NCBI RefSeq assembly: GCF_002868845.1
Contig: NZ_PKUB01000048.1
Location: 46,830-92,426 of the forward strand
Reading direction: 5' to 3'
Length of the DNA: 45,597 bases
Origin: Desulfuromonas sp.
Lineage (GTDB): Bacteria > Desulfobacterota > Desulfuromonadia > Desulfuromonadales > BM501
The notes beneath the pieces were generated by a model. The model searched no databases. It saw only the letters and a list, made by a program, of their open reading frames with translations, and was not told the DNA's origin. Each line of letters opens with the position of its first letter. Position 1 is the stretch's first letter. Positions 1 to 7,419 of the stretch are shown here, piece by piece. Both the position numbers and the translations under genes were made by a program.

Positions 1-339
1 AAGGCTGTTGCTGGCATGGGAAAGCCTCTGGGTCAGTCTGTCGTAGAACTGAAAGGCGATGATGGCCTTGTTGACCTGCTTGGCCAGCGGTTGAACGTTT
101 GCCAGAATGGCCCTTTTCTCGTCCGTATCCTGAAGGTTTTCCGCAGCCGAGTCGATAGCCTGGATGCTCCCGGCCAGCGAGGTGAAGGTGTCCGCCAGGT
201 GGTCTACGGACTCATCCCCCTCCTTCATGGCCTTTTAGATCTGGGCGACGGCCAGGTTCAGCATCAGTACGGTCTCCCGCACCTGGCTCCAGTCCAGGTC
301 GGGTTTTGGGGGGGTAAATCCTGTCGTATCTTCAGACAT
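1..339 (-). pseudogene. CheZ-like conserved protein, partial, with internal TAA
   Basis: The reading frame starts at ATG 339-337 and runs off the left edge. The first 34 codons are open, codon 35 is TAA (235-237), and the frame then stays open to base 1 with normal GC-rich codon use. The downstream part is amphipathic and helical and ends in a motif like FQFYDRLTQRLSH. That motif is found in small helical proteins related to chemotaxis phosphatases or chemoreceptor-associated proteins. I do not recognise the exact family. The open frame on both sides of the stop suggests a single C-to-T or G-to-T change (CAA or GAA to TAA), or a sequence error, rather than two genes. The 3' end lies outside the window, so length and true function cannot be judged. 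Confidence 0.55.
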
Positions 340-411
340 GTGGGGTTCCTTTTGCTTCTTGGATTATTAATGTTGAAACGTGTCCGGGGAAATGAGCTTT
401 CATTCCCCGGC

Positions 412-440
412 CTTCTCTGTGCCCTCAGTGTCTCTGTGGC
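412..440. repeat. CTCTGTG-type intergenic repeat
   Basis: A short stretch contains two spaced copies of TCTCTGTG. Sequences of this kind (CTCTGTG..CTCTGTGG) are dispersed in intergenic regions of many proteobacterial genomes. Only one instance is visible in this window, so assignment to a repeat family is from general knowledge and weak. Confidence 0.3.
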
Positions 441-820
441 AAACAAACCACTGTCTATCGTTGCCGGTCCGTTTTGCCGGCCCATTTTCCGGTCCTGAAA
501 ACGCGACAACCCCGCCAGGATGGCGAGGCTGCCGACGCACGATCTTGAAACTTGGGGAGACGGCGGGGCGGTACCGGTTTCGTCCCTTCACCGAATGGTG
601 GCCCCCGGAAAGTCACTTCAGGCTTCCCGCTGCCAGGGCGGGCCTGCACACCATGCTTTGCCGAAGGCGGAACGTTTTAAAGTGATGACGAATAGGCCTG
701 TATCGAACCGCCGTGACCCCTTTATCAAAAAGCTTGCCCTTGGTTTACTTGTCGGCAGGCGGGGAAGGGATGTTTAGTTTTTCTCGAAGGGCCGGAGAGC
801 CCGGGGGAAGGGAGGGGGAT

Positions 821-863
821 TGAAATGCGAGAGCCGCTGCGTCGGGCAGCGGCTCTCGTTTCA
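821..863 (-). terminator. hairpin downstream of pldA
   Basis: A 13-bp perfect stem (828-840 with 846-858) has a 5-base loop. It is extended by TGAAA/TTTCA flanks after a mismatch. It lies about 35 bases past the stop of the phospholipase gene. The T-tract is short on both strands. Confidence 0.6.
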
Positions 864-898
864 TGTGAAGGGGGCCTGGGGAGGGGCGGCGCGCCTCT

Positions 899-1852
899 TC
901 AGAGCCAGTTGGCGAGGATCAGCCCGAAGCCGATCCTGTTGTTGGAGCTGTCGTATTCGATCAGATTCTCCCCGTAGCCGTTAAAGTACTGAACGTAGCC
1001 GTCGAGTTTCTTGTGCAGGGGGAAGCTCCAGTCGAGCTGAACGGCTCCCTTGTTCTCCGAGCGCAGGTTGTTGCGCAGCATCAGCCCCAGGCGCTGCTTG
1101 CCCAGGGCGTAGACGGCGTAGAACTCGCCGTGGCCGAGGTACTTGTCGATGTCGGGGTTGTCGTCGTCGGCGCTCTTCTCGGGGATGCGGTACCACGGCC
1201 GCAGCGCGAAGTAGAGGTTTCCCCGCTCGAAGGCGAACTGCGCGTAGAGGCGGTTCCAGCTGCGGGAGAGGTCCCCGCCCCGGCCGTTGGACTGATGCAC
1301 CAGGCCGAGGGTGACCATGCGGTTGCGCACCCCGAGGACCGGCAGGTCGTTGAAGAGGTTGAGGAAAAGCTCGGGCTCGTAGTTGGTTTCCCGGAAGGGA
1401 GAGGAGCTTTTCGAGTTGTAGGCCTGCCAGTACGACTGCTGGGTGTAGCCGGCGAAGAGGGTCCCCCGGTCGGCGAATATCCCCTCCCAGAGAGGCATCT
1501 TGAAGCTCAGCTGGAACTTGAGCTCCACCCGTGCGACGTCGTCGCCGAGGTCCTGGTAAACCTGCCGGTTGGGGGTGGCGTTGTAGGTGAAGGGCAAAAG
1601 GTAGCTCGGCTTGTACGGCAGGAAGGCGAACCGGTTGCCGGCGGCCCGTTCCTCGAGCCGGCGGCGCTGCACGATGGCCGAGGCGGAAGGGTTCGCCTCG
1701 ATGTCGGCGGCGGAGGGGGGGCACTGGGGCCCTTCGGCGTCGAGGGCCGCCGGGGCCGTGAGGGCCTCCTGGGCGAAGACGGGGGCGGGGCCGGTCGGCA
1801 GAAGCAAAAGGAGCAGGAACGTCGCCCCTGCCAAAAGATAGGGTGATTTCAT
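899..1852 (-). CDS. pldA: outer membrane phospholipase A (OMPLA)
   Basis: The 317-aa protein starts with a signal peptide (hydrophobic residues 6-27, cleavage near VFAQ). OMPLA is a 12-strand outer-membrane barrel that hydrolyses phospholipids mislocalised to the outer leaflet. The catalytic signature is plain: HQSNGRGGD.LSRSWNRLY, giving His186, Ser188 and Asn200. The spacing (+2, +14) is the same as His142/Ser144/Asn156 of the E. coli enzyme. The protein ends with an alternating hydrophobic strand and a terminal aromatic-rich tail (ILANWL), as expected for BAM-assembled barrels. Residues 29-75 form a Pro/Ala-rich spacer before the barrel that is longer than in E. coli. The gene is monocistronic, with hairpins on its 3' side and the next gene about 270 bases upstream. 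Confidence 0.93.
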   Translation of the reverse strand: MKSPYLLAGATFLLLLLLPTGPAPVFAQEALTAPAALDAEGPQCPPSAADIEANPSASAIVQRRRLEERAAGNRFAFLPYKPSYLLPFTYNATPNRQVYQDLGDDVARVELKFQLSFKMPLWEGIFADRGTLFAGYTQQSYWQAYNSKSSSPFRETNYEPELFLNLFNDLPVLGVRNRMVTLGLVHQSNGRGGDLSRSWNRLYAQFAFERGNLYFALRPWYRIPEKSADDDNPDIDKYLGHGEFYAVYALGKQRLGLMLRNNLRSENKGAVQLDWSFPLHKKLDGYVQYFNGYGENLIEYDSSNNRIGFGLILANWL

Positions 1853-2036
1853 GATTTTCCGGGTCGCTCGGGAAAGACTGGATACGTGATGCCTGTTTCA
1901 GAATATTGATCTGCTCCTTTTTGCCACGGGGCGGGCCGCTTGTCAAATTGTGAAATCTCCACCGCTGCCTGTTGACCCAGGCGCCCCCCCCTATGGCCGG
2001 ATCGTCGTCGAGTCGGCTTCACTCGATCCCCACGAC

Positions 2037-2070
2037 AAAGGGCCGCCCCACATATCGGGGGCGGCCCTTT
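2037..2070 (-). terminator. hairpin terminator for the dehydrogenase gene
   Basis: A 13-bp stem of AAAGGGCCGCCCC type (2037-2049 with 2058-2070) has an 8-base loop. It sits 50 bases past the minus-strand stop. The longer T-run is on the plus strand, so it may act in both directions. Confidence 0.65.
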
Positions 2071-2119
2071 TTTCTTCAATGTCAAACCGTGAAAGCCTGA
2101 TCCCCGCGCAGGACCAGAT

Positions 2120-2992
2120 CTACACGCGGAGCACCTTGACCACGGCCGAAAAGTCCTCTTCGCCGCGGCCGTCTTTGACCGCCTGAGCGAAGACCCCGGC
2201 CACCGCGTCGGCGGCGGGGAGCTTGAGATCGGCGTTGCTGGCGGCGTTCTGGACCAGCTGCAGCTGCTCCTGGACGTATTTGAGGGCGAGGTTGCGGGAG
2301 AAGTCGCCGCGGGAGATCGAGCGCCCCTTGGCGTGGAAGAGGGGGGAGGCGACCCCGCCCGAGTCGAGCACCTCGAGGATCTTGTCGGCCTTGAAGCCGA
2401 GCTTCTCGCCGAGCACCAGCCCCTCGGAGAGGGCGACCATCAGCTCGGCCTGGACCAGGTTGACGACGAACTTCATGCGGGTGGCGTCGCCGACGTTGCC
2501 GACATGGATAATGTTGATGCCGAAGAAGCCGAAGGCCTCGCGGCAGCGGCTGATCAGGTTCGGGTCGCCGCCGGCGAGGATCGTCAGCAGGCCGTTGGCG
2601 GCATGCTCCTTGGTTCCCCACACCGGCGCGTCAAGGAACATCACGCGGTGCTGAATGGCCTGTTCGGCGAGCTCCATGGTCGCCTCGAGGGAGTGGGTCC
2701 CCATGTCGACCAGGATGGTTCCGGGGTCGATCCCCTCGAGGACCCCCTCGGCGCCGGGGAGGACCGCCTGCATCTCCTCCTGTTCGGGGAGGATGATGAT
2801 GACCATGTCCTTCCCTTTGGACGCCTCGAAGGGGGTGGCAGCGGCGGTCGCGCCGAGCTTGACCAGTTCGGCCACCTCGGCGGGATGCCGGTCGTAGATC
2901 GTCAGGTTGTAGTCCCCCTTGGTCAGGTTGGCCGCCATGTGCCGCCCCACCGTTCCCAGCCCGACAAAGCCAATCTCTTTGATCATTGTCAT
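2120..2992 (-). CDS. beta-hydroxyacid dehydrogenase, glyoxylate/succinic semialdehyde reductase type
   Basis: This 290-aa member of the 3-hydroxyisobutyrate dehydrogenase superfamily has an N-terminal Rossmann motif GFVGLGTVG at residues 8-16 and the substrate loop DAPVWGTKEHAANG at 121-134. The putative catalytic lysine is Lys174, in the MKFVVN motif of the all-helical C-terminal domain. The G-T-K loop resembles the glyoxylate/succinic-semialdehyde reductase subgroup described from Geobacter more than classical HIBADH (SGG). A Trp replaces the usual Ser at the second loop position. The predicted role is NAD(P)H-dependent reduction of a short aldehyde acid in the cytoplasm. It stands alone; upstream is an AT-rich promoter-like stretch (about 3015-3060). 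The precise substrate cannot be read from the sequence. Confidence 0.85.
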   Translation of the reverse strand: MTMIKEIGFVGLGTVGRHMAANLTKGDYNLTIYDRHPAEVAELVKLGATAAATPFEASKGKDMVIIILPEQEEMQAVLPGAEGVLEGIDPGTILVDMGTHSLEATMELAEQAIQHRVMFLDAPVWGTKEHAANGLLTILAGGDPNLISRCREAFGFFGINIIHVGNVGDATRMKFVVNLVQAELMVALSEGLVLGEKLGFKADKILEVLDSGGVASPLFHAKGRSISRGDFSRNLALKYVQEQLQLVQNAASNADLKLPAADAVAGVFAQAVKDGRGEEDFSAVVKVLRV

Positions 2993-3313
2993 CCTCCAGT
3001 TAAGATGTCGGAATAAAAAAGATTATATATTCTATACATTTTTGCGGTTAAAAACCACCTAATTCAAAAGCAGGGCCCGGGTAGAGGGGGGGCGGTTCGC
3101 CAAAGCGTGAACCACGGCCCCGCCGCGCTCTTATGGTGCACAGCAGGATCCCATAGCCCTGTTTTTCCAGTCCTCGTGAGCACCGGGAATGGCAGACATC
3201 CTGACCTCCAGGATCTACCCGGTTTCAGCTGAAACGACATGAGCCCATCTCTGCAGAGATGGGCTCATGTCGTTTTTGGCGGACCGCTGGGTCGCTCCGT
3301 TTTCCGGTCCGGT
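2993..3313. other. intergenic region with promoter-like AT-rich stretch and palindrome
   Basis: Bases 3010-3060 are markedly AT-rich, with TATA-like strings on the minus strand, and presumably hold the promoter of the dehydrogenase gene. The middle part shows no gene. A long perfect palindrome at 3232-3275 ends the neighbouring DsrE-like gene. Confidence 0.5.
3232..3275 (-). terminator. 44-bp perfect palindrome, terminator of DsrE pair
   Basis: The 44 bases are a perfect inverted repeat centred between 3253 and 3254 with no unpaired loop. AAAC/GTTT ends give U-tracts on both strands. It lies about 40 bases past the stop of the lipoprotein gene, where a terminator is expected. Confidence 0.75.
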
Positions 3314-3829
3314 CTACTGGATCAGGATGGGGGAGTAGCCCTTGGCCTGGTAGCCGATGGCCGAGATGAAGGTGTTGCCGACAACCTTGATCTCCGGCAG
3401 GATGGCGTCGTTGGGGGTCCCGGTGAGGGCGGTGGCGACGTTGCAGGCCTCGAAGGTGACCCCCATGCCGGCCAGCGTGGTCACCAGCCCCTTGACGTCG
3501 TCGGAGGCGGCGCCGGTGACCAGGGTGACGGCCGAGCCGCGGACCGCGACGATGATGTCGGCGGCGGCGCCCTGGGCCTCCAGCCCATCATGGGTCTGCC
3601 GGATGACGTCGAGGTAGAGGGCGAGCTTGCCCATCGACGCATCGAAGGTCTCCGGGGTGACGCCGATGTTGACGTCGAAGAGCCCCTTGCCGACATCGAC
3701 GCCGGCCAGGGCCGCCATGTCGTTGGGGGTGGAAGGCGTCGCGGGTGAGTCGCTGTCGCTGCCGCAGCCGGCGGCGAGGATGAGCAGCGTCAGTCCCAGC
3801 AGTAGCAGGAACCCTTTTTTCATGGTCAT
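3314..3829 (-). CDS. DsrE-fold lipoprotein (paralogue 1)
   Basis: This 171-aa protein has a lipoprotein signal: positively charged MTMKKG, a hydrophobic run, and the lipobox LAAGC (Cys22). Ser/Asp-rich residues follow. The rest is a DsrE/DsrF-like domain: LFDVNIGVTPETFDA, then AVRGSAVTLV, then a conserved Cys in FEACNVA. Family members in the cytoplasm relay sulfur or act as subunits of sulfur carriers. Here the protein is predicted to be anchored outside the inner membrane, so the role is unknown. The start at 3829 is preceded by GGGAG at 6 bases. It lies 42 bases downstream of a very similar gene on the same strand and shares long near-identical DNA with it, so it arose by tandem duplication. 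Confidence 0.75.
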   Translation of the reverse strand: MTMKKGFLLLLGLTLLILAAGCGSDSDSPATPSTPNDMAALAGVDVGKGLFDVNIGVTPETFDASMGKLALYLDVIRQTHDGLEAQGAAADIIVAVRGSAVTLVTGAASDDVKGLVTTLAGMGVTFEACNVATALTGTPNDAILPEIKVVGNTFISAIGYQAKGYSPILIQ

Positions 3830-3871
3830 GATGAACTCCCTTGGGATTGAAGAACGGTTCGCTGGGCCGGG

Positions 3872-4381
3872 TTACATGATGGGAATGGTGGCGTACCCCT
3901 TGTGGTCGCTGCCGTAGCCGATGGCCGAGATGAAGGTGTTGCCGACGACCTTGATCTCCGGCAGGATGGCGTCGTTGGCGGTCCCGGTGAGGGCGGTGGC
4001 GACGTTGCAGGCCTCGAAGGTGACGCCCATGCCGGCCAGTGCGGTCACCAGCCCCTTGACGGTATCGGAGGCGGCGTCGGTGACCAGGGTGACGGCCGAG
4101 CCGCGGACCGCGACGATGATGTCGGGGGTGACGCCCTGGGCGACCAGCCCTTCATGGGTCTGCCGGATGACGTCGAGGTAGAGGCCGAGCTTGCCCATCG
4201 ACGCATCGAAGGTTTCCGGTGTGACGCCGATGTTGATGTCGAAGAGGGCCTTGCCCGAGGTCAGGCCGGCCAGAGCATCGCTGTCATCGGGCAGGTCGAC
4301 GGCCCATGCCGGAGAAGCGGCGAGGAGCAGGGTCAGGGCGAGGGCGGCGAGGAGCCGGATGGGACTGCGGGTGCTTTTCAT
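3872..4381 (-). CDS. secreted DsrE-fold protein (paralogue 2)
   Basis: This 169-aa protein has a Sec signal peptide (hydrophobic residues about 8-22, ASPAWA cleavage) and a DsrE-like domain nearly identical to that of the downstream gene. Shared elements are LFDINIGVTPETFDA, AVRGSAVTLV and FEACNVATAL with its single Cys. The start chosen is ATG 4381, because GGAGGAATC lies just before it; a longer frame to 4456 has no ribosome site. Unlike its neighbour it lacks a lipobox Cys and so should be soluble in the periplasm. The two probably form an operon ending at the 3232-3275 palindrome. Known DsrE proteins often form homo- or hetero-oligomers, so a periplasmic complex of the pair is a reasonable inference. 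Confidence 0.75.
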   Translation of the reverse strand: MKSTRSPIRLLAALALTLLLAASPAWAVDLPDDSDALAGLTSGKALFDINIGVTPETFDASMGKLGLYLDVIRQTHEGLVAQGVTPDIIVAVRGSAVTLVTDAASDTVKGLVTALAGMGVTFEACNVATALTGTANDAILPEIKVVGNTFISAIGYGSDHKGYATIPIM

Positions 4382-4806
4382 GATTCCTCCTTGACGGTTG
4401 GTGTACGGGCGAAGGGATATTCCGTCCGTACGGGAACGGGAAAAACGTTTGTCCATAGGGGGTGGACCGAAGTCAGAAAGAACATTCGGTCTAATAGTAG
4501 GCGGAACGGCCCGGCCCAGTCAATGACAATCCGATTAAACCGCTGCAATCGAAACTGCGGGGGAGGCCGGGGCATGATGCCTGTTTCGGAAAATGGGCGT
4601 TATGGTCGTGGGTTATGGGATGGGCGGGGGGACGTCGGCAGGGGGGGGGAAGGGCAGGAATCAGGTTCTTTGTGGCGGTCGAAAAAAGTGCCAAGGCAAG
4701 ACTCCTCGGCCGTTCTGGGGCGCCAACCCAAAGGGCCGCTTCCCGTTGAAGCGGCCCTTTGGGTTGTTCGAAAAATGCCAGGAATAGCGATCCCGCAAGG
4801 CCCGAT
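4382..4806. other. intergenic region, no gene seen
   Basis: About 425 bases separate the start of the DsrE pair from the stop of the FMN-binding protein gene. Apart from the hairpin at 4724-4766 there is no coding signal I trust. The promoter of the DsrE pair should lie near 4400-4550. Confidence 0.5.
4724..4766 (-). terminator. hairpin downstream of FMN-binding protein gene
   Basis: A 19-bp perfect stem (4724-4742 with 4748-4766) has a 5-base loop. It starts about 40 bases past the stop at 4807. No long T-tract is present. Confidence 0.7.
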
Positions 4807-5178
4807 CTACAACGTCTGGGTGGCCGAGTCAATGGTCACGGCCAATGCCGCCCGCGCCCATCCGAACTTTGCCTTGATGGTGTCAAAGTCCGGGCCGGAG
4901 GCGACGAAGGCCGCCGTGCCCTTGATCAGGAAGCCGGTGCCGGGGCCGTTCTTGCCGGCCACCTTGCTGCTGCCAAGGGTCATCAGGACCTTGTTGTTGA
5001 CGGCAAGGTTCGCCTCGGTGAGTTGCATATAGCCGGCCGGGATCAGGAACCGCCCATCGGCCGTGATTTGAATGTAGCTGTTCCAGGTGTTCACCATGTG
5101 CGGATCGCCCCGCCCCATCGTCGCGATGGCCACCACCCCGTCCTTCTTCAGTACCTCGAGTAATTTTTCGGGAATCAT
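4807..5178 (-). CDS. FMN-binding protein, PNPOx-like split barrel (copy 1)
   Basis: At 123 aa this is a close match in length and motifs to the structurally known FMN-binding protein of Desulfovibrio vulgaris. Shared elements are [13 protein letters not shown] near the N-terminus, [11 protein letters not shown] at about 26-36, LMTLGSSKVAGKNGPGTGF at about 65-83, and the C-terminal ITIDSATQTL-like tail. The fold is a PNPOx-type split barrel binding FMN as a dimer; the electron partner in vivo is unsettled. The start ATG 5178 has AGGAG about 9 bases upstream. It is divergent from a MocR-type regulator gene (broken by TAG), with 138 bases between the starts. A second, similar pair lies at 39.3-41.3 kb. 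Regulation by the neighbouring MocR protein is inferred from this conserved arrangement. Confidence 0.88.
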   Translation of the reverse strand: MIPEKLLEVLKKDGVVAIATMGRGDPHMVNTWNSYIQITADGRFLIPAGYMQLTEANLAVNNKVLMTLGSSKVAGKNGPGTGFLIKGTAAFVASGPDFDTIKAKFGWARAALAVTIDSATQTL

Positions 5179-5215
5179 CGTCGTTGTCTCCTGTCGTTCG
5201 TGTGGGTGTCCTGGC

Positions 5216-5235
5216 TGACACTTGCCAATGTGTCA
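5216..5235. promoter_or_regulatory. candidate MocR operator (TGACAC-N8-GTGTCA)
   Basis: A perfect 6-bp inverted repeat with 8-base spacing lies in the divergent region between the FMN-binding protein and MocR genes. A further GGTGTC half-site lies about 11 bases to the left. Position and symmetry suit an operator; no experimental motif is known to me for this pair. Confidence 0.45.
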
Positions 5236-5316
5236 CCCTCGGTTTAAGCTGTTTCCATGAAGTGCAAGGGGGCAGATGGCTGCAGGCCCCCTGGATTTAG
5301 GTTGATTGGAGCGCCT

Positions 5317-6711
5317 ATGTACATCCTGGATACCGATAACCCTGCCCCGCTCTACCAGCAACTCTATAGCCAGATAAGAGAGCGCATCCTGTCGGGGCGG
5401 CTGCCCGCCGATTCCAGGCTTCCATCCGTCCGGCACCTGGCCGCCGAACTTTCAACCAGCCGCAACACGGTCGAAGGGGCTTATCAGGAACTGTACGCCG
5501 AAGGGTACATCTACAGCAGACCGCGCAGCGGTTATTTCATCTCGGCCCTCGACCAGGAGGCCGCGCCGCTGTCCCTGGTGCACAAGCCGCGCAAACGCGC
5601 CCCGCTCCCGGCGCCCCCGCCGCACTACGATTACGATTTCCACCCTGCCCGCCTCGTCCCGGAGAGCTTTCCTGCGCCCCTGTGGCGCAAGCTTTTTACG
5701 GAAAGCCTGCGCGAAAGCTCCCGAGATCTTGTCTAGTACGGCGACCCCCAGGGAGAGCGGGACCTGCGCCGCACCCTCCAGCACTACCTGGAGCGTTCAC
5801 GGGGCGTGGTCTGCGACCCGGAGCAGATCGTCATCTGCGCCGGACTTCAGAACAGCCTCGACATTGTCGCCCAGATTCTGAAGGACAGCCATCCGGTGGT
5901 GGCTGTCGAGAATCCCGGCTTCCACCTGCCGCGTTCCGTCTTTCGCAACCATGGGTTTGACGTCGTTCCCGTTCCCGTCGGATCGGGCGGGATGGACCTG
6001 GGTGCCCTCAAAACCAGCGGCGGCACCCTTGTCTATGTCACCCCCTCGCACCAGCTTCCCATGGGTTGCGTGATGCCTGTGGCCAACCGGATCACATTGA
6101 TCGAGTGGGCCGAATCGAGCGGCAAGCTGATCATCGAAGACGATTACGACAGCGAGCTCCGCTACCACGGCAAACCGATCCCCTCATTGCAAGGTTTGCG
6201 ACCGCAGGGGCCGATCATCTACCTGGGGACCTTCTCCAAAGTTCTCTCCCCGGCGCTGCGCGTAAGCTACATGGTCCTGCCTGATGCCCTCCTCGCCGCC
6301 TACCGCCGGCTTTTTCAGGATTATTTTGCCACGGTCTCCCTGCTGGAGCAGAGAACCCTGGCAAAATTCATGGAGCGGGGGCACTGGGACCGGCATGTCC
6401 GCCGGATGCGCGCCATCTATAAAAAGAAGCACGACGCCCTGCTTCGAGCCGTCGACCGTCACTTCGGCACCCGGGCCGATGTCGTCGGGCAGGGGGCCGG
6501 GCTGCATGTCGTTTTGCAGCTGCCCGAGGGCACCCCGGGAGAGACGGAGATCATTGAGAGGGCACGGCAGAAGGGCATCCGCCTCTTTCCCTTTTCCGCC
6601 ACCTGCGCCACAGGCGAACCCGCCTCGACCCGGTTGCTGCTCGGCTTCGGCGGGATGAGCGCCAGCGAGTTGGAGCGGGGGATTGCCCTTTTGTCCCGGG
6701 TCTGCTTTTGA
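5317..6711 (+). pseudogene. MocR-type GntR/aminotransferase regulator (copy 1), internal TAG
   Basis: Read through one stop, this is a 464-codon MocR/PdxR-family regulator. It has an N-terminal winged helix (PLYQQLYSQIRERILSG, then LAAELSTSRNTVEGAYQEL) and a linker. The PLP-dependent type I aminotransferase domain follows, with EDDYDSELRY and the PLP-lysine motif GTFSKVLSPALR. The start ATG 5317 is preceded by GGAG at 5 bases. Codon 140 is TAG (5734-5736). The intact paralogue at 39.9 kb has CAG (Gln) at the aligned position, so one C-to-T transition explains the break. The frame is otherwise undamaged, so the lesion is recent, polymorphic or a sequencing error. If real, the product is the DNA-binding domain plus linker without the effector domain, which could act as a constitutive binder. 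Confidence 0.85.
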
Positions 6712-6911
6712 GGGGGCCACGAGTTCAGGATAGGTAAAAGTTGACCCCGGTTGTAGGTCCAGCTTTGGATATAATTATGGGGGCAGATTTGACCGGCGCG
6801 GGCGGATGGGGCGCCTGGCTCGACGAGCAGAGATCATGACGGATAGTGATGGGCGGGGGATAGGGATACGGCCCCCTTTTCCCCGTGGTGGGAAACCTTC
6901 GCGCGAGCGGA

Positions 6912-7160
6912 TCAGGCCGCGAGATCGGTCACGGCAGTGTCCGGCTGGGCCGTTTCCTCCTCGACATCTTCGAACTCTTCGCTGTCGACGTACGGTTCCG
7001 TCCTTCTCCCGAGGATGGCGATGACCTTGCCGGAGACCAAACCGGAACAGGCGGCGATGACGACAGTGACGACAATCGCGGTCAGCTGGGCGCCGAAATC
7101 GATGCCGGAGACGACGAAGGCGGAAAGGCCGCCGAAGATGCCGGGCAGGCCGGAAGCATG
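6912..7160 (-). pseudogene. C-terminal remnant of Rh/Amt-type ammonium transporter
   Basis: An open frame encodes about 80 residues like the last part of Rh-family ammonium channels. It has HASGLPGIFGGLSAF, resembling the Rh His-x-Gly-x-Pro-Gly segment. A hydrophobic helix (QLTAIVVTVVIAACSGLVSG) and an acidic tail with EPYVDSEEFEDV follow. Nothing matching the earlier ten helices is present upstream. The sequence before 7160 changes frame and lacks membrane segments. I read it as a fragment left after deletion, but a small membrane protein cannot be excluded. Confidence 0.45.
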
Positions 7161-7419
7161 GGAACAACAGGCAGAAGGGTGGTTCTGAGGTGCGCGGTCA
7201 TGGCTTCCTCCCTGAAGGCAATAAAATTCGACGCGGCCATAACACTGTAAAATGTCGAGAGTCAGGAAGGGCCTGGCCTTTGCGACTTCCCCGGACCCCA
7301 AGCTTCTCTTGACTTTGTCTGAAATGGAGAGCCATCGTGGGCGGGACGACGCTGCATTGAGTATGGCCGCGAAGCGCGAGGCGGTGAAGATGGTGGCCGA
7401 CCCCGAATTGGAGTCATGC

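Larger units (their letters stand above)
340..898. other. intergenic region, no gene seen
   Basis: About 560 bases lie between two minus-strand genes. Short open frames on both strands lack ribosome sites and conserved content. The region holds a CTCTGTG-rich direct repeat (412-440), a GC-rich unannotated stretch, and the hairpin at 821-863 that closes the phospholipase gene. The promoter of the broken gene at 339 should lie here but I cannot point to it. Confidence 0.5.

Noticed and set aside
5734-5736. TAG as pyrrolysine or readthrough codon in MocR copy 1
   Set aside because: feoB and other genes end normally at TAG, the paralogue has Gln there, and no pyl genes are seen.
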